In this document: one piece after another, positions 9,122 to 18,240 of the stretch
Layout: every line of letters begins with the position of its first letter
Numbering within the stretch: position 1 is the first letter of the stretch
Assembly (NCBI GenBank): GCA_958407465.1
Contig: CATYIV010000004.1
Span: 26,563 to 90,562 of the forward strand
Reading direction: 5' to 3'
Origin: an uncultured Collinsella sp.
Lineage (GTDB): Bacteria > Actinomycetota > Coriobacteriia > Coriobacteriales > Coriobacteriaceae
DNA: 64,000 nt
Made by a program: the position numbers and the translations under genes
The notes under the pieces: model-generated
The model's input: only the letters and a program-made list of their open reading frames with translations
What the model was told of the DNA's origin: nothing
Database searches by the model: none

Positions 9122-10681
9122 ATGGAAACGTTGATTCTCGCCCTGCTCGCGACTCCTTTGGTGTTCTCGCTGGTCATGGCATTTTTGCCCAAGAACACGT
9201 CCTATAACGTGTTTGCCGGTCTCAACCTGGTCTCCGTCGCAGCCGTCCTGGTGCTGTCGATTGTGACGGCCGGTGACGTCCTTATGAGCGGCGACACCGC
9301 GAGCGCTCTTGGCCTGTGGTTCCACCTCGATTCGCTGGGCGCCATCTTTGTGCTGCTCATCGGCTTTATCGGTTTTCTTACCGGGCTGTTCTCGCTGCCC
9401 TATGTAAAGGCCGATATCGAGGAGGGCTCCATGCCCGCCGAGCGCGCCAAGCAGTATTTTGCGCTGTTTAGCCTGTTTGTGTTCACCATGCTGCTCGCGT
9501 GCCTGTCCAACAACATGATCCTCACGTGGGCCGCCGTGGAGGCAACCACGCTTTCCACCGTGTTCCTCGTGGGTATCTACAAGAACAAGACGGCCCTCGA
9601 GGCTTCTTGGAAGTATGCGATGGTCTGCACCGCCGGCGTGGCCTTTGGCTTGTTCGGTACGCTGCTCATCTACGCCAACGCCGCCGACGTGATTCCCAAC
9701 GCCCACGAGGCCGCATTCCTGTCGTGCGTACTGCCGTATGCCGACCAGTTCGATCCGACGCTCATGCGCCTCGCCTTTGCGTTTATCGTGATCGGCTTTG
9801 GCACCAAGGCCGGCCTGTTCCCCATGCACACTTGGTTGCCCGATGCCCACTCCCAGGCCCCGAGCCCTGTCTCGGCCCTGCTCTCTGGCGTGCTGCTTAA
9901 GTGCGCCATGCTTGTGATCATGCGCTTCTACGGCTTTACCATCCAGGCCGTGGGCGCCGAGTATCCGCAACTTCTGCTGTTGATCGTCGGCACGCTGTCC
10001 ATTTTGGTGGCGGCACTTTCGATGTTTCGCCAGGACGACCTCAAGCGCCGCTTTGCGTACTCGTCTGTGGAGAACGTGGGCGTTATCGCCCTGTGCCTGG
10101 GTATCGGTGGCCCACTGGGTATCGCCGCAGCCCTGCTGCACTGCGTGTTCCACGGTTTTACCAAGACGCTTGCCTTCTGCGTGTCCGGCAACATCCAGCA
10201 CGCCTTTGGTACGCGTAGCCTGGCTAAGATTCAGGGCGTCGTCGAGGTTGCTCCCGCAACCGCCGCGCTCGCCGTCCTGGCGCTGCTCGGTCTTGGTGCC
10301 TTCCCGCCCTTTGGCATGTTTATCTCCGAGTTCCTGACTTTTGTCGCCGGTGTTACCGCCGGTCCTATGTGGCTGGTCGTCGTGGTCGCCCTCGGTCTTA
10401 CCGTGGCCATCTCCGCGCTCACCCGCATCGCACTCAAGTCGGTATTCGGCCATGCGCCCCAGGGCATGGGCAAGCATGAGGCCCCGGCGCTCATGCTTAT
10501 CCCCGAAATCATCCTGGCTGTCATGATCTTGTGGTTTGGCATCGCCACCCCGCTGCCCCTCGTGCACGGTGTGGAGACCGCGACCGGCATCGTGCTCGAG
10601 CAGAGCACCGAGGAGCTTCACGCGACGCCGATGTACCGCGCTGTGTTCGGTACCGAGACCGCTCAGAGCGAGGTGGAGTAA
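9122..10681 (+). CDS. hyfF: Hydrogenase-4 membrane subunit HyfF
   Basis: A 519-residue third NuoL/M/N-like subunit, close to E. coli HyfF (about 526). The conserved segment GFGTKAGLFPMHTWLPDAHS carries the family Lys and His residues; a second Lys lies in SALLSGVLLKCAML. It completes the B-D-E-F membrane arm. It starts 3 bases after hyfE and ends 3 bases before hyfG, so tight coupling is expected. Confidence 0.92.
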   Translation: METLILALLATPLVFSLVMAFLPKNTSYNVFAGLNLVSVAAVLVLSIVTAGDVLMSGDTASALGLWFHLDSLGAIFVLLIGFIGFLTGLFSLPYVKADIEEGSMPAERAKQYFALFSLFVFTMLLACLSNNMILTWAAVEATTLSTVFLVGIYKNKTALEASWKYAMVCTAGVAFGLFGTLLIYANAADVIPNAHEAAFLSCVLPYADQFDPTLMRLAFAFIVIGFGTKAGLFPMHTWLPDAHSQAPSPVSALLSGVLLKCAMLVIMRFYGFTIQAVGAEYPQLLLLIVGTLSILVAALSMFRQDDLKRRFAYSSVENVGVIALCLGIGGPLGIAAALLHCVFHGFTKTLAFCVSGNIQHAFGTRSLAKIQGVVEVAPATAALAVLALLGLGAFPPFGMFISEFLTFVAGVTAGPMWLVVVVALGLTVAISALTRIALKSVFGHAPQGMGKHEAPALMLIPEIILAVMILWFGIATPLPLVHGVETATGIVLEQSTEELHATPMYRAVFGTETAQSEVE

Positions 10682-10684
10682 CGA

Positions 10685-12457
10685 ATGATTGAAACTGAGA
10701 ACAAGGTGTATGCCCGTCGCTGCGAGAGCCATGTCGAGGCCCTGCGCCGCGCCGTTCCGGGCTGCATCGAGAAGGTCGAGTGGCAATGCGAGGACCAGCT
10801 GACGATTACCGTCAAGCAGGACAAGCTGCCCGAGGCCGTCCACTACCTGTACTACGAGCGCTACGGCTGGATTCCCGTGATCATCGGCAACGATGAGCGC
10901 AGCCTGTGCGGCCGTTACGCCGTGTACTATGTCATCTCCATGGAGGGGGAGGACCCCGGCTGGGTGACCGTGCGCACCGAGGTCGATCCCGCCAAGATGA
11001 CGTTCCCGTCCGTGACACCGTTCGTCCCCGCCTGTGTGTGGGGCGAGCGCGAGCTGCGCGACATGTTCGGCCTGATCCCCGAGGGCCTGCCCGACCGTCG
11101 CCGCCTGGTACTGCCCGATGACTGGCCCAGCGGCCTGTACCCGCTGCGCAAGGACTCCATGGACTACCGCTTCCGTCCCGCTCCCGCGAGCGACATGGAA
11201 AACTACGAGTTCTTGGCCGACACCAAGGGCAAGGAGACCACGCTCGTCCCCATGGGCCCGCTGCACATTACCTCCGACGAGCCTGGCCACTTCCGCCTGT
11301 TCGTCGAGGGCGAGACGATCGTCGATGCCGACTACCGTCTGTTCTACGTGCACCGCGGCATGGAGAAGGTCGCCGAGACGCGCCTGAACTATGACGCCGT
11401 GACGTTCCTCGCCGACCGTATCTGCGGCATCTGCGGCTGCGCCCACTCGGTGGCCTATGCCGAGGCCGTCGAGCGCGCCCAGGGCATTCATGTCCCGCCG
11501 CGCGCCCAGTACATCCGCGCCATCATGCTTGAGGTCGAGCGCCTGCACTCGCACCTGCTCAACATTGGCCTGGCGTCTCACTACACGGGCTTCGACTCCG
11601 GCTTCCAGCAGTTCTTCCGCGTCCGCGAGAAGTCTATGGACCTGGCCGAGAAGCTCTCCGGTCACCGCAAGACCTACGGTCTCAACGTGATCGGCGGCGT
11701 GCGTCGCGACATTTTGGCCGAGCAGAAGCTCTCCACGCTCACGACCATCCACCAGCTGCGCTCCGAGGTCCAGGAGCTCGTCGACGTCTTGCTCTCCACG
11801 CCCAACTTTATTGAGCGTACGAGTGGCATCGGTATCTTGGACCGCAAGATCGCACGCGACTTCTCGCCGGTCGGCCCGCTCATGCGTGGCTCGGGCTATG
11901 CCCGCGACGTGCGCTTTGACCATCCCTTCGACGGCTACGCTGATCCGGATGTTCAGAAGATGCATGCTGCTACGGCAGACACCTGCGATGCCTTCGGCCG
12001 CACCGCCGTCCGCATCCAGGAGGTCTACGATTCGATCGACATGATCGAGACCATGCTCGAGAACTGCCCGTCGGGCCCCATCCTCACCACGGATTGGGAG
12101 TACACCCCGCACAAGTACGCCATCGGCGCCACCGAGGCGCCGCGCGGCGAGGACGTGCACTGGGCCATGCTCGGCAATAACCAGAAGTGCTACCGCTGGC
12201 GCGCCAAGGCCGCCACGTACAGCAACTGGCCGGTCCTGCGCTACATGTTCCGCGGCAACACCGTGGGCGACGCGGCGCTGATCGTCGGCTCGCTCGACCC
12301 GTGCTACTCCTGCACCGACCGCGTGACGGTGACCGATGTCGCCGCCAAGCGCGACCACGTGCTCGACAAGGAGCAGTTCGAGAACGTCTGGCGCGACAAG
12401 TCGCCGCTTGCGGGCGAGGGCACCATGGCCGCTCCGCTCGATGAGGAGGCGCTCTAA
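10685..12457 (+). CDS. hyfG: [NiFe]-hydrogenase large subunit HyfG (group 4a, NuoC-NuoD fusion type)
   Basis: Catalytic subunit that reduces protons to H2 at a NiFe(CN)2CO centre. The first 180 residues or so form a NuoC-like domain; the rest is the hydrogenase large-subunit domain. Nickel-binding cysteines are visible in both signature motifs: RICGICGCAHS (Cys247, Cys250) and DPCYSCTDR (Cys540, Cys543). The chain continues 44 residues past Arg546; in E. coli HycE the equivalent tail is cut off after this Arg by the HycI protease once nickel is inserted, and a hycI gene is present in this operon. 590 residues in all. Confidence 0.95.
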   Translation: MIETENKVYARRCESHVEALRRAVPGCIEKVEWQCEDQLTITVKQDKLPEAVHYLYYERYGWIPVIIGNDERSLCGRYAVYYVISMEGEDPGWVTVRTEVDPAKMTFPSVTPFVPACVWGERELRDMFGLIPEGLPDRRRLVLPDDWPSGLYPLRKDSMDYRFRPAPASDMENYEFLADTKGKETTLVPMGPLHITSDEPGHFRLFVEGETIVDADYRLFYVHRGMEKVAETRLNYDAVTFLADRICGICGCAHSVAYAEAVERAQGIHVPPRAQYIRAIMLEVERLHSHLLNIGLASHYTGFDSGFQQFFRVREKSMDLAEKLSGHRKTYGLNVIGGVRRDILAEQKLSTLTTIHQLRSEVQELVDVLLSTPNFIERTSGIGILDRKIARDFSPVGPLMRGSGYARDVRFDHPFDGYADPDVQKMHAATADTCDAFGRTAVRIQEVYDSIDMIETMLENCPSGPILTTDWEYTPHKYAIGATEAPRGEDVHWAMLGNNQKCYRWRAKAATYSNWPVLRYMFRGNTVGDAALIVGSLDPCYSCTDRVTVTDVAAKRDHVLDKEQFENVWRDKSPLAGEGTMAAPLDEEAL

Positions 12458-12458
12458 T

Positions 12459-13175
12459 ATGCTGAAGCTTTGGAAGGTCAACGCCAAGGCCGGCGACGCG
12501 ACGGTCAAGTACCCGTTTGCGCCGTTTCCCACCAACAAGGACATGCGCGGCAAGCCCGAGCACAACGCCGAGCTCTGCATCGCCTGCGGTGCCTGCGGCG
12601 TGGCGTGCCCGGCCGATGCCATTCGCATGGACACCGACCTTGCGGCCGATACCATCACCTGGTCGATCGACTACGGTCGCTGCATCTTCTGCGGCCGCTG
12701 CGAGGAGGCCTGTCCCATGGAGGCTATCAAGCTCACCGAGGAGTTTGAACTGGCCGTCATGAGCAAGGATGACCTCACCAGCAAGAGCGTCTATACGCTC
12801 GAGCATTGCTCGCGTTGCGGCAAGCCGTTTGCCCCGCACAAGGAAATCGACTACGCCAAGCGCCTGCTGCAAAAGGCCGGCGGCATGGAGGCCGAGCAGG
12901 CCGCCCGTACCGTCGGTATGTGCCAGGAGTGCAAGCGCGAGCTCGACGCCCTGCGCGCCGCCTCGGCCGTAAAGACCGGCAACGCACACGGCATGGCTGC
13001 CAACGAGACGCTTGCGTCCGGCGAGCCCCAGGGCCCCGGCATGGAGTATCTGGGCGGCCACGGCGTGAACCCGGAGTATATCGACCGCGAGCTCAACCCC
13101 GATGCGCCCGAGATTCCCGCCGGTCCTGCGCCGGTCGAGGGCATCATCATGGATTTTGATACGAAGGAGGAGTAA
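12459..13175 (+). CDS. hyfH: Hydrogenase iron-sulphur subunit HyfH (NuoI-like)
   Basis: A 238-residue electron-transfer subunit. Two [4Fe-4S] motifs occur at about residues 43-53 (CIACGACGVACP) and 76-86 (CIFCGRCEEACP), as in NuoI/HyfH/HycF. It is longer than E. coli HyfH (about 180) because of a C-terminal extension that includes two further CxxC pairs (HCSRCGKPF and MCQECK), which may bind zinc or an extra cluster. The ATG at 12459 comes one base after the hyfG stop and fits the family start; an earlier in-frame ATG inside hyfG does not. Confidence 0.9.
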   Translation: MLKLWKVNAKAGDATVKYPFAPFPTNKDMRGKPEHNAELCIACGACGVACPADAIRMDTDLAADTITWSIDYGRCIFCGRCEEACPMEAIKLTEEFELAVMSKDDLTSKSVYTLEHCSRCGKPFAPHKEIDYAKRLLQKAGGMEAEQAARTVGMCQECKRELDALRAASAVKTGNAHGMAANETLASGEPQGPGMEYLGGHGVNPEYIDRELNPDAPEIPAGPAPVEGIIMDFDTKEE

Positions 13176-13177
13176 CC

Positions 13178-13960
13178 ATGGCCGAACCCACGCTTTTGCC
13201 CGAGCGGCTTCAGTACCGCCCGACCAAGATCGAGCTCGACGAGAGCATCGAGAAGGCCAAGGCGACCCTTCTTAAGAAGATCAAGCGCTCGGTGTATGTC
13301 TACCGTGTTGACTGCGGCGGCTGCAACGGCTGCGAGATCGAGATCTTCGGTTCCATCACGCCCGTCTTCGACGTCGAGCGCTTTGGCATCAAGGTCGTGC
13401 CCTCGCCCCGTCACGCCGATGTGCTGCTGTACACCGGTGCCGTGACGCGCGCCATGCGCATGCCGGCCCTGCGCGCCTTTGAGGCCGCACCCGATCCTAA
13501 GATCGTGGTGTCCTATGGCGCGTGCGGCTGCACCGGTGGCATCTTCTACGACAACTATTGCGTCTGGGGCGGCACGGACAAGATTCTGCCGGTCGATGTC
13601 TACATCCCCGGCTGCCCGCCCAGCCCCGCGCAGACCATCTACGGCTTTGCCATGGCGCTCGGTCTGCTGGACCAAAAGCTCCATGCCGAGACCACGGTGG
13701 AGGCCGCCGGCGAGCAGGCCGATATCCTGCATCCCGGCGTGCCGTACAAGCTGCGCGTTGCCATTGAGCGCGAGGCTCGCGCCATGAGCGGCTATCGTTA
13801 CGGCCGCGACCTGGCCAATGAGTTTATGGATACGCTCGAGGGCGCGCCCAAGGGCGATATCCGCGGTGCCATGGCGCTGCTCATCGACAAGCAGGACGAT
13901 CCGCGCCGCGTCGAGGTGTACTCGGCGCTGCAGGATCTGGTGCTGGCCGGAGGTCGCTAG
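13178..13960 (+). CDS. hyfI: Hydrogenase small subunit HyfI (NuoB-like)
   Basis: A 260-residue subunit that holds the [4Fe-4S] cluster nearest the NiFe site. The ligands are recognisable in VDCGGCNGCEIE (Cys46, Cys49), in GACGCTGG and in PGCPPSP. Length matches E. coli HyfI/HycG-type proteins apart from a charged C-terminal extension after about residue 190. GAAGGAGGAG precedes the ATG and only two bases separate it from hyfH; the next gene starts right after its stop. Confidence 0.93.
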   Translation: MAEPTLLPERLQYRPTKIELDESIEKAKATLLKKIKRSVYVYRVDCGGCNGCEIEIFGSITPVFDVERFGIKVVPSPRHADVLLYTGAVTRAMRMPALRAFEAAPDPKIVVSYGACGCTGGIFYDNYCVWGGTDKILPVDVYIPGCPPSPAQTIYGFAMALGLLDQKLHAETTVEAAGEQADILHPGVPYKLRVAIEREARAMSGYRYGRDLANEFMDTLEGAPKGDIRGAMALLIDKQDDPRRVEVYSALQDLVLAGGR

Positions 13961-14542
13961 ATGGAGCTCACGGACCGCTCTGGTTACTTTGCGGGTCCCG
14001 GTATGCTCGGCGGCTCCTTTGGCGATGCCTCGCGCGCAAGCGACGAGGCCGCCGAGGGCGTCGCCGACCCCTGCCTGGGCCATGCGCCCGACCAGGTGGT
14101 CTTCTACGAGCTTACGCGTAAGTTTGTGGAGACCGAGGAAGACGTTCCCCAGGAGGCCTGCGACGTGCTGTACTACACGCTCGCCGTGGGCCACCACACC
14201 GGCGTGCTCGACTGCTTTGAGCCGCGCCTGTCGGTGCCGGTGGATGTGTTCTATACGCTTATCGACGCGCTGCCGGAGGGGGAGGCCAAGACCAAGTTTG
14301 AGGCCATCCGCTCCTTTGGCGAGTGCCAGCTCGACAAGGCGGCGGTGCCGTCGCTGCTCGAGGCCTGCGATGCACTGCTCGACGAGCGCGGTTTTCGCGG
14401 TTCTGCCAAGGCCGGCATCTCGGTGTTCGATGACGACTTTGGCCTGCATGCCCAGCAGGTCGCGTTCTTAATGAAGTTTCGCGATCTGGTTGAGCGCGTG
14501 CGCGATGTGTCGGGCGTGTATCTGACGGGAAGGTTGCAGTAA
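13961..14542 (+). CDS. hyfJ: HycH/HyfJ family formate hydrogenlyase assembly protein
   Basis: A 193-residue soluble protein. From about residue 47 it matches E. coli HycH closely in pattern (VVFYELTRKFVETEEDVPQ, then YYTLAVGHHTGVLDC). HycH is needed for maturation of the hydrogenase large subunit; its biochemical role is not settled. The first 46 residues are an extension not seen in HycH. It begins at the hyfI stop and its stop overlaps the hycI start (TAATG). Confidence 0.85.
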   Translation: MELTDRSGYFAGPGMLGGSFGDASRASDEAAEGVADPCLGHAPDQVVFYELTRKFVETEEDVPQEACDVLYYTLAVGHHTGVLDCFEPRLSVPVDVFYTLIDALPEGEAKTKFEAIRSFGECQLDKAAVPSLLEACDALLDERGFRGSAKAGISVFDDDFGLHAQQVAFLMKFRDLVERVRDVSGVYLTGRLQ

Positions 14543-15045
14543 TGGGTCGCGTTGTGGATGGTCGTGTGAACGGCGCCCCGTTTGCGGGTATCGTGCTCAC
14601 GGCGGGAAGCGTGCTGCGTGCCGACGATGCCGCCGGCCCCGTGCTCTCCAAAAAGATGGAGGACGTGCCCATCGCCGGTTGGTACACCATCGACGGCGGT
14701 CAGACGCCCGAGGATGACATCATCGAGGTCAAGCGCGAGCGTCCGCCGCGTCTGGTCTTGGTCGATGCTGCCGACATGGCGCTGCCCGTCGGGTCCATCC
14801 GTTTGCTCGACAAGCGCGATGTGGCCCGCAAGTCGATGTTCACCACGCATTCGCTTCCCTTGTCGATTTTGATCGAAGAAATCGAACAATCGTGTGATGA
14901 TATCGTCTTCGTTGGGATTCAGCCGGGCGACACGGAGTTCTACAACCCCATGTCCCCGGAAGTCTTTGACGCCGTCGACGCCGTGTATGACGCCGTGGCT
15001 GCCAACGACTTTTCCCACTTTGTCCGCTTGGGGCAAGAGCAATAG
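14542..15045 (+). CDS. hycI: Hydrogenase maturation endopeptidase HycI
   Basis: A 167-residue protease of the HybD/HycI family that removes the C-terminal peptide of the large subunit after nickel insertion. The family start region is seen as TAGSVLRADDAAGP, where the Asp pair corresponds to the first metal-sensing acidic residue; the later VLVDAADM and TTHSLPLS segments supply the conserved Asp and His. Its substrate should be the HyfG tail after Arg546. Overlap with the upstream stop codon suggests translational coupling. Confidence 0.9.
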   Translation: MGRVVDGRVNGAPFAGIVLTAGSVLRADDAAGPVLSKKMEDVPIAGWYTIDGGQTPEDDIIEVKRERPPRLVLVDAADMALPVGSIRLLDKRDVARKSMFTTHSLPLSILIEEIEQSCDDIVFVGIQPGDTEFYNPMSPEVFDAVDAVYDAVAANDFSHFVRLGQEQ

Positions 15046-15084
15046 GAGCGCTTGTCCCTGCTGATTAGGAAAGAAGTGATTGAC

Positions 15085-15924
15085 ATGGCAGATTCCAAGG
15101 TGGAGTACCCCGCTCCCGATTGTCTGGCGCCCGCCGCGATCGAGGCCAAGACCGAGGCCGCCGGCGTGACCAAGGCCAACTTGCCGGTCGCAAAGGCCTT
15201 TCTGTTGGCAATGTTCGCCGGTGCGTTCATCGCCTTCGGCGGCCTGTTCTTTACCGTGTTCTTGAGCGATAGCACGCTGGGCTGGGGCGCTCAGCGTGTC
15301 GTGGGCGGCCTGTGCTTTTGCCTGGGCCTGGTGCTCGTGCTGGTGTGCGGCGCCGAGCTGTTTACCGGCAATTCGCTTATGGTCTGCGCGCTCAAGAGCA
15401 AAAAGATCACCCTGGCTCAGATGCTCAAGGCATGGGTCGTCGTGTGGCTTGGTAACTTTGCCGGTGCCCTGTTCATCGTCTTTTTGGTGTACATGGCCGG
15501 CATTTACAAGCTCAACGGCGAGGCGGTCGCCAATTCCATGGTGAGCGTCGCCGCCGGCAAGGTGACGGTCGACTGGGTGACGATCTTCTTCCGCGGCATC
15601 TTGTGCAACATCTTTGTGTGCCTGGCCGTGTGGATCGGTACCGCCGGCAAGACCGTGGTCGATAAGGTTGTGGGCATTCTGCTGCCCATCGCCGCCTTTG
15701 TGGCCTGCGGTTTTGAGCACTGCGTTGCCAACATGTACTTTTTGCCCATGGGTGCCGTGATGCATGCGTGCGGCTATGGTGCCGACGTCGCCGGCGCCGA
15801 TGCACTCAACGCCGCGGGCATTGCGTTTAACCTGTCCGCCGCTACGCTGGGCAACATCGTGGGCGGCGCGGTTCTGGTCGCGCTCGGCTACTGGTTTATC
15901 TACGCCAAGAAGTCCGAGGCGTAA
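15085..15924 (+). CDS. focA: Formate/nitrite transporter, FocA-like
   Basis: A 279-residue membrane protein of the FNT family with six predicted helices. The family motif is visible as GAELFTGNSLMV, and GFEHCVANMYFLPMG carries the conserved His of the central gate. As the last gene of the formate hydrogenlyase operon it should import or release formate, feeding FdhF. The ATG at 15085 follows AGGAAAG; an in-frame TTG at 15052 would add 11 residues and lacks a good site. A strong terminator follows. Confidence 0.92.
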   Translation: MADSKVEYPAPDCLAPAAIEAKTEAAGVTKANLPVAKAFLLAMFAGAFIAFGGLFFTVFLSDSTLGWGAQRVVGGLCFCLGLVLVLVCGAELFTGNSLMVCALKSKKITLAQMLKAWVVVWLGNFAGALFIVFLVYMAGIYKLNGEAVANSMVSVAAGKVTVDWVTIFFRGILCNIFVCLAVWIGTAGKTVVDKVVGILLPIAAFVACGFEHCVANMYFLPMGAVMHACGYGADVAGADALNAAGIAFNLSAATLGNIVGGAVLVALGYWFIYAKKSEA

Positions 15925-15946
15925 GGTATCGTCTGTTTGACGTTGG

Positions 15947-15982
15947 GCCTCCCGCGGGGCATTGCCGTGCGGGAGGCTTTTT
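15947..15982 (+). terminator. Intrinsic terminator after focA
   Basis: GCCTCCCGC (15947-15955) pairs perfectly with GCGGGAGGC (15969-15977), followed by TTTTT. It closes the formate hydrogenlyase operon. Confidence 0.9.
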
Positions 15983-16046
15983 GGGTCTGGGGCTCGTTGC
16001 CGGGCCTTTGGCCTGTTGTGTTTGGCTGATGAAAGGGGTAATCGAG

Positions 16047-18164
16047 ATGGCATCTGCTGTGAAGCGTGACGGTCGCTCCGTGGTGACCACATGCGGGGGA
16101 TGCTATGCCGATTGCGCCTTTGCGGCCCATGTTGAGGATGGGCGTGTGGTGGCCGAGCTGCCGGTGCCGGGTCATCCGTGCGCGGCGCGTGCCCTGTGCG
16201 CCCGCGGACGGCATCGCCTGGACATGCCGTTTGACGAGCGCGATCGCATTGTGCACCCCATGCGCCGACGAGCTGATGGCTCGGGGTTCGATGTGATTTC
16301 GTGGGACGAGGCGTTCGCGCAGATTGCAGCGCGCCTTGGGGGGATTGTTGACGGACATGGTCCGTGCGCGCTGGGCATGACGCTCGGCGTGCCCTCTTTC
16401 GACCGTTACTGGGCGTATCGTTTTATGCATGCGCTGGGCTCGCCCAACGTGTATGGTGCCGACGGTGCCTGCGAGGTAAGCCGACTTACCGGTTGGGAGC
16501 ATAGCCTGGGCTACAGCCCCGCCTCCGACCTGGCGCACACCGATTGCATCATGTACCTGGGGCGTTCCATCGTCGATTCGTCGACGATGGGGGCCGTTGA
16601 TGCGCTCAACGATGCCCGTCGACGTGGGGCGAAGATCATCGTGGTCGACCCCCGGCGCAGTGGCTCGGCTGCGCTTGCCGACCGCTGGTTGCGCGTACGT
16701 CCTGGATGCGATCTGGCGTTGCTGTTGGGTATCGCACATGTGCTGGTAGCCGAGGACCTGTACGATCACGAGTTCGTGGACCGCTACGCCACAGGCTTTG
16801 ACGAGCTGGCGCAGGCGGCCAGTGCTTGGACACCCGAGTGGGCCGAATCGATGTGCGACGTGCCGGCCGCAGAGATTGTCGCCACGGCGCGCGATCTCGC
16901 TGCCGCCGCGCCTGCCGCTGTGGTGGATGCGGGTTTTCATGGTGGCATCGGCATCGCGTATGCCAATAGCACCCAGACCGCACGCGCTATCTGCTTGGTC
17001 GATGTGCTGCTGGGCTGTATTGGACATGCGGGTGGCGCGCTCAATCCGCCCACACCGCTTTCACTGGGCGACCTCGATCCCACTCGCTTTGCGACGCCGC
17101 CGGTGCCGCGCGAGCCCAAGCTGGGGTCCGAGCGCTATCCACTGGTCGATCCGGTGCGAGGGCTGTGCACGACCATCGGTCAGTCGATTCTTGCCGGCGA
17201 TTTGCGTGGGCTCATCGTCTATGCCAGTAACCCCGGTGCGGGCTATGGCAATGCGCAGGCTTGGTTGGGTATTTTGCAGCAGCTCGACTTGCTTGTGACG
17301 ATTGATATTCGTTGGTCCGAGACGGCGCGTGCTTCTGACTTCGTGCTGCCCGACGTGACGTATCTGGAGGCCGACCGCGGTGTGGGCACAGTCGTGGGCG
17401 CCAACGATTCGCGTGTGTTCTACCGCAACGCCGTGCTGCCCGTGCAGCATGACGGCACACGTCCCGGTCGGGAGATTTTTGCCGGTCTGGCGCAGGCGTG
17501 TGGCGTGGGCGAGTATTTCCAGTTTACGTCTGACGATCTGGCGGCTGTCCAGGTGGCGCCTTTTGGGATCGATCTGGACGAGCTCAAGGAGCGCGGCTGG
17601 GCCGATACGGGCGTGGCGCTGCCGTCGCGCACGGGTGAGCCGGTGATTCCGCTTGCCGGCGGCAAAATTGCGCTGGCAAGCGACGTATGGGAACGAGTCG
17701 GCATGGGTCGTGTGCCCAACTGGATTGCGCCCATGGTGGAGCCCGGCCCGGGGATGTTTCGCCTTATTAGCGGCAACCGTCCCTTTGAGTCGCACACCTC
17801 GCGCAGGCTTGCGGCTCAAGGTGCCGCCGAGGCTGGATCGGACCTGGATGCCGTGCAGATGAATGCCGATGCTGCTGCGCACATGGGCATCGCCGACGGC
17901 GAGATCGTCGAGCTCGTGAGCGATATGGGCCGCGACCGCGTGCGCGTGGAGACGACGCCGTATCTGCATCCGGCGTGTATCTTTACGTCGGCCGCCCCCG
18001 GCGGACGTTCGTTTGGCGCCGATGCCGGCGGCGCTCAAGCCTTGGGCGTCGGCCCGCTCGACCATACACCGTTGCGTTGGGACCCGTTGACGGGCGCCGC
18101 GCTCACTCAGGAAAACGCCGTTCGCGTGGAAAAGATCGCGGCGCGCGAGGATAATAGCGATTGA
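16047..18164 (+). CDS. Molybdopterin (bis-MGD) oxidoreductase, DMSO reductase superfamily
   Basis: A 705-residue catalytic subunit. The [4Fe-4S] ligands are Cys16, Cys19, Cys23 and Cys51, and the molybdenum ligand is probably Cys142 in GADGACEVSRLTGW, so it does not use selenocysteine. Sequence style (HALGSPNVYG, VDPRRSGSAALAD, YASNPGAGYGNAQ) is that of the thiosulfate/polysulfide/acetylene-hydratase-like branch rather than true formate dehydrogenases. No iron-sulphur or membrane partner gene is next to it, and there is no twin-arginine signal, so it looks cytoplasmic. Substrate unknown. The ATG at 16047 follows GAAAGGGG. It lies between the formate hydrogenlyase operon and selA. Confidence 0.8.
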   Translation: MASAVKRDGRSVVTTCGGCYADCAFAAHVEDGRVVAELPVPGHPCAARALCARGRHRLDMPFDERDRIVHPMRRRADGSGFDVISWDEAFAQIAARLGGIVDGHGPCALGMTLGVPSFDRYWAYRFMHALGSPNVYGADGACEVSRLTGWEHSLGYSPASDLAHTDCIMYLGRSIVDSSTMGAVDALNDARRRGAKIIVVDPRRSGSAALADRWLRVRPGCDLALLLGIAHVLVAEDLYDHEFVDRYATGFDELAQAASAWTPEWAESMCDVPAAEIVATARDLAAAAPAAVVDAGFHGGIGIAYANSTQTARAICLVDVLLGCIGHAGGALNPPTPLSLGDLDPTRFATPPVPREPKLGSERYPLVDPVRGLCTTIGQSILAGDLRGLIVYASNPGAGYGNAQAWLGILQQLDLLVTIDIRWSETARASDFVLPDVTYLEADRGVGTVVGANDSRVFYRNAVLPVQHDGTRPGREIFAGLAQACGVGEYFQFTSDDLAAVQVAPFGIDLDELKERGWADTGVALPSRTGEPVIPLAGGKIALASDVWERVGMGRVPNWIAPMVEPGPGMFRLISGNRPFESHTSRRLAAQGAAEAGSDLDAVQMNADAAAHMGIADGEIVELVSDMGRDRVRVETTPYLHPACIFTSAAPGGRSFGADAGGAQALGVGPLDHTPLRWDPLTGAALTQENAVRVEKIAAREDNSD

Positions 18165-18240
18165 TTGACTCAGCCGATCGAATTGGCTGATAGTTTGACG
18201 TTCGAACGATTGATTCACCTTTAGTTTTGAAAGGCCGCAC

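Noticed and set aside
8729..12658. 1309-residue minus-strand reading frame, and similar long minus-strand frames at 3970-6543 and 57474-60293
   Set aside because: They are antisense to well-supported genes, arise from GC-rich codon bias, and have low-complexity composition.
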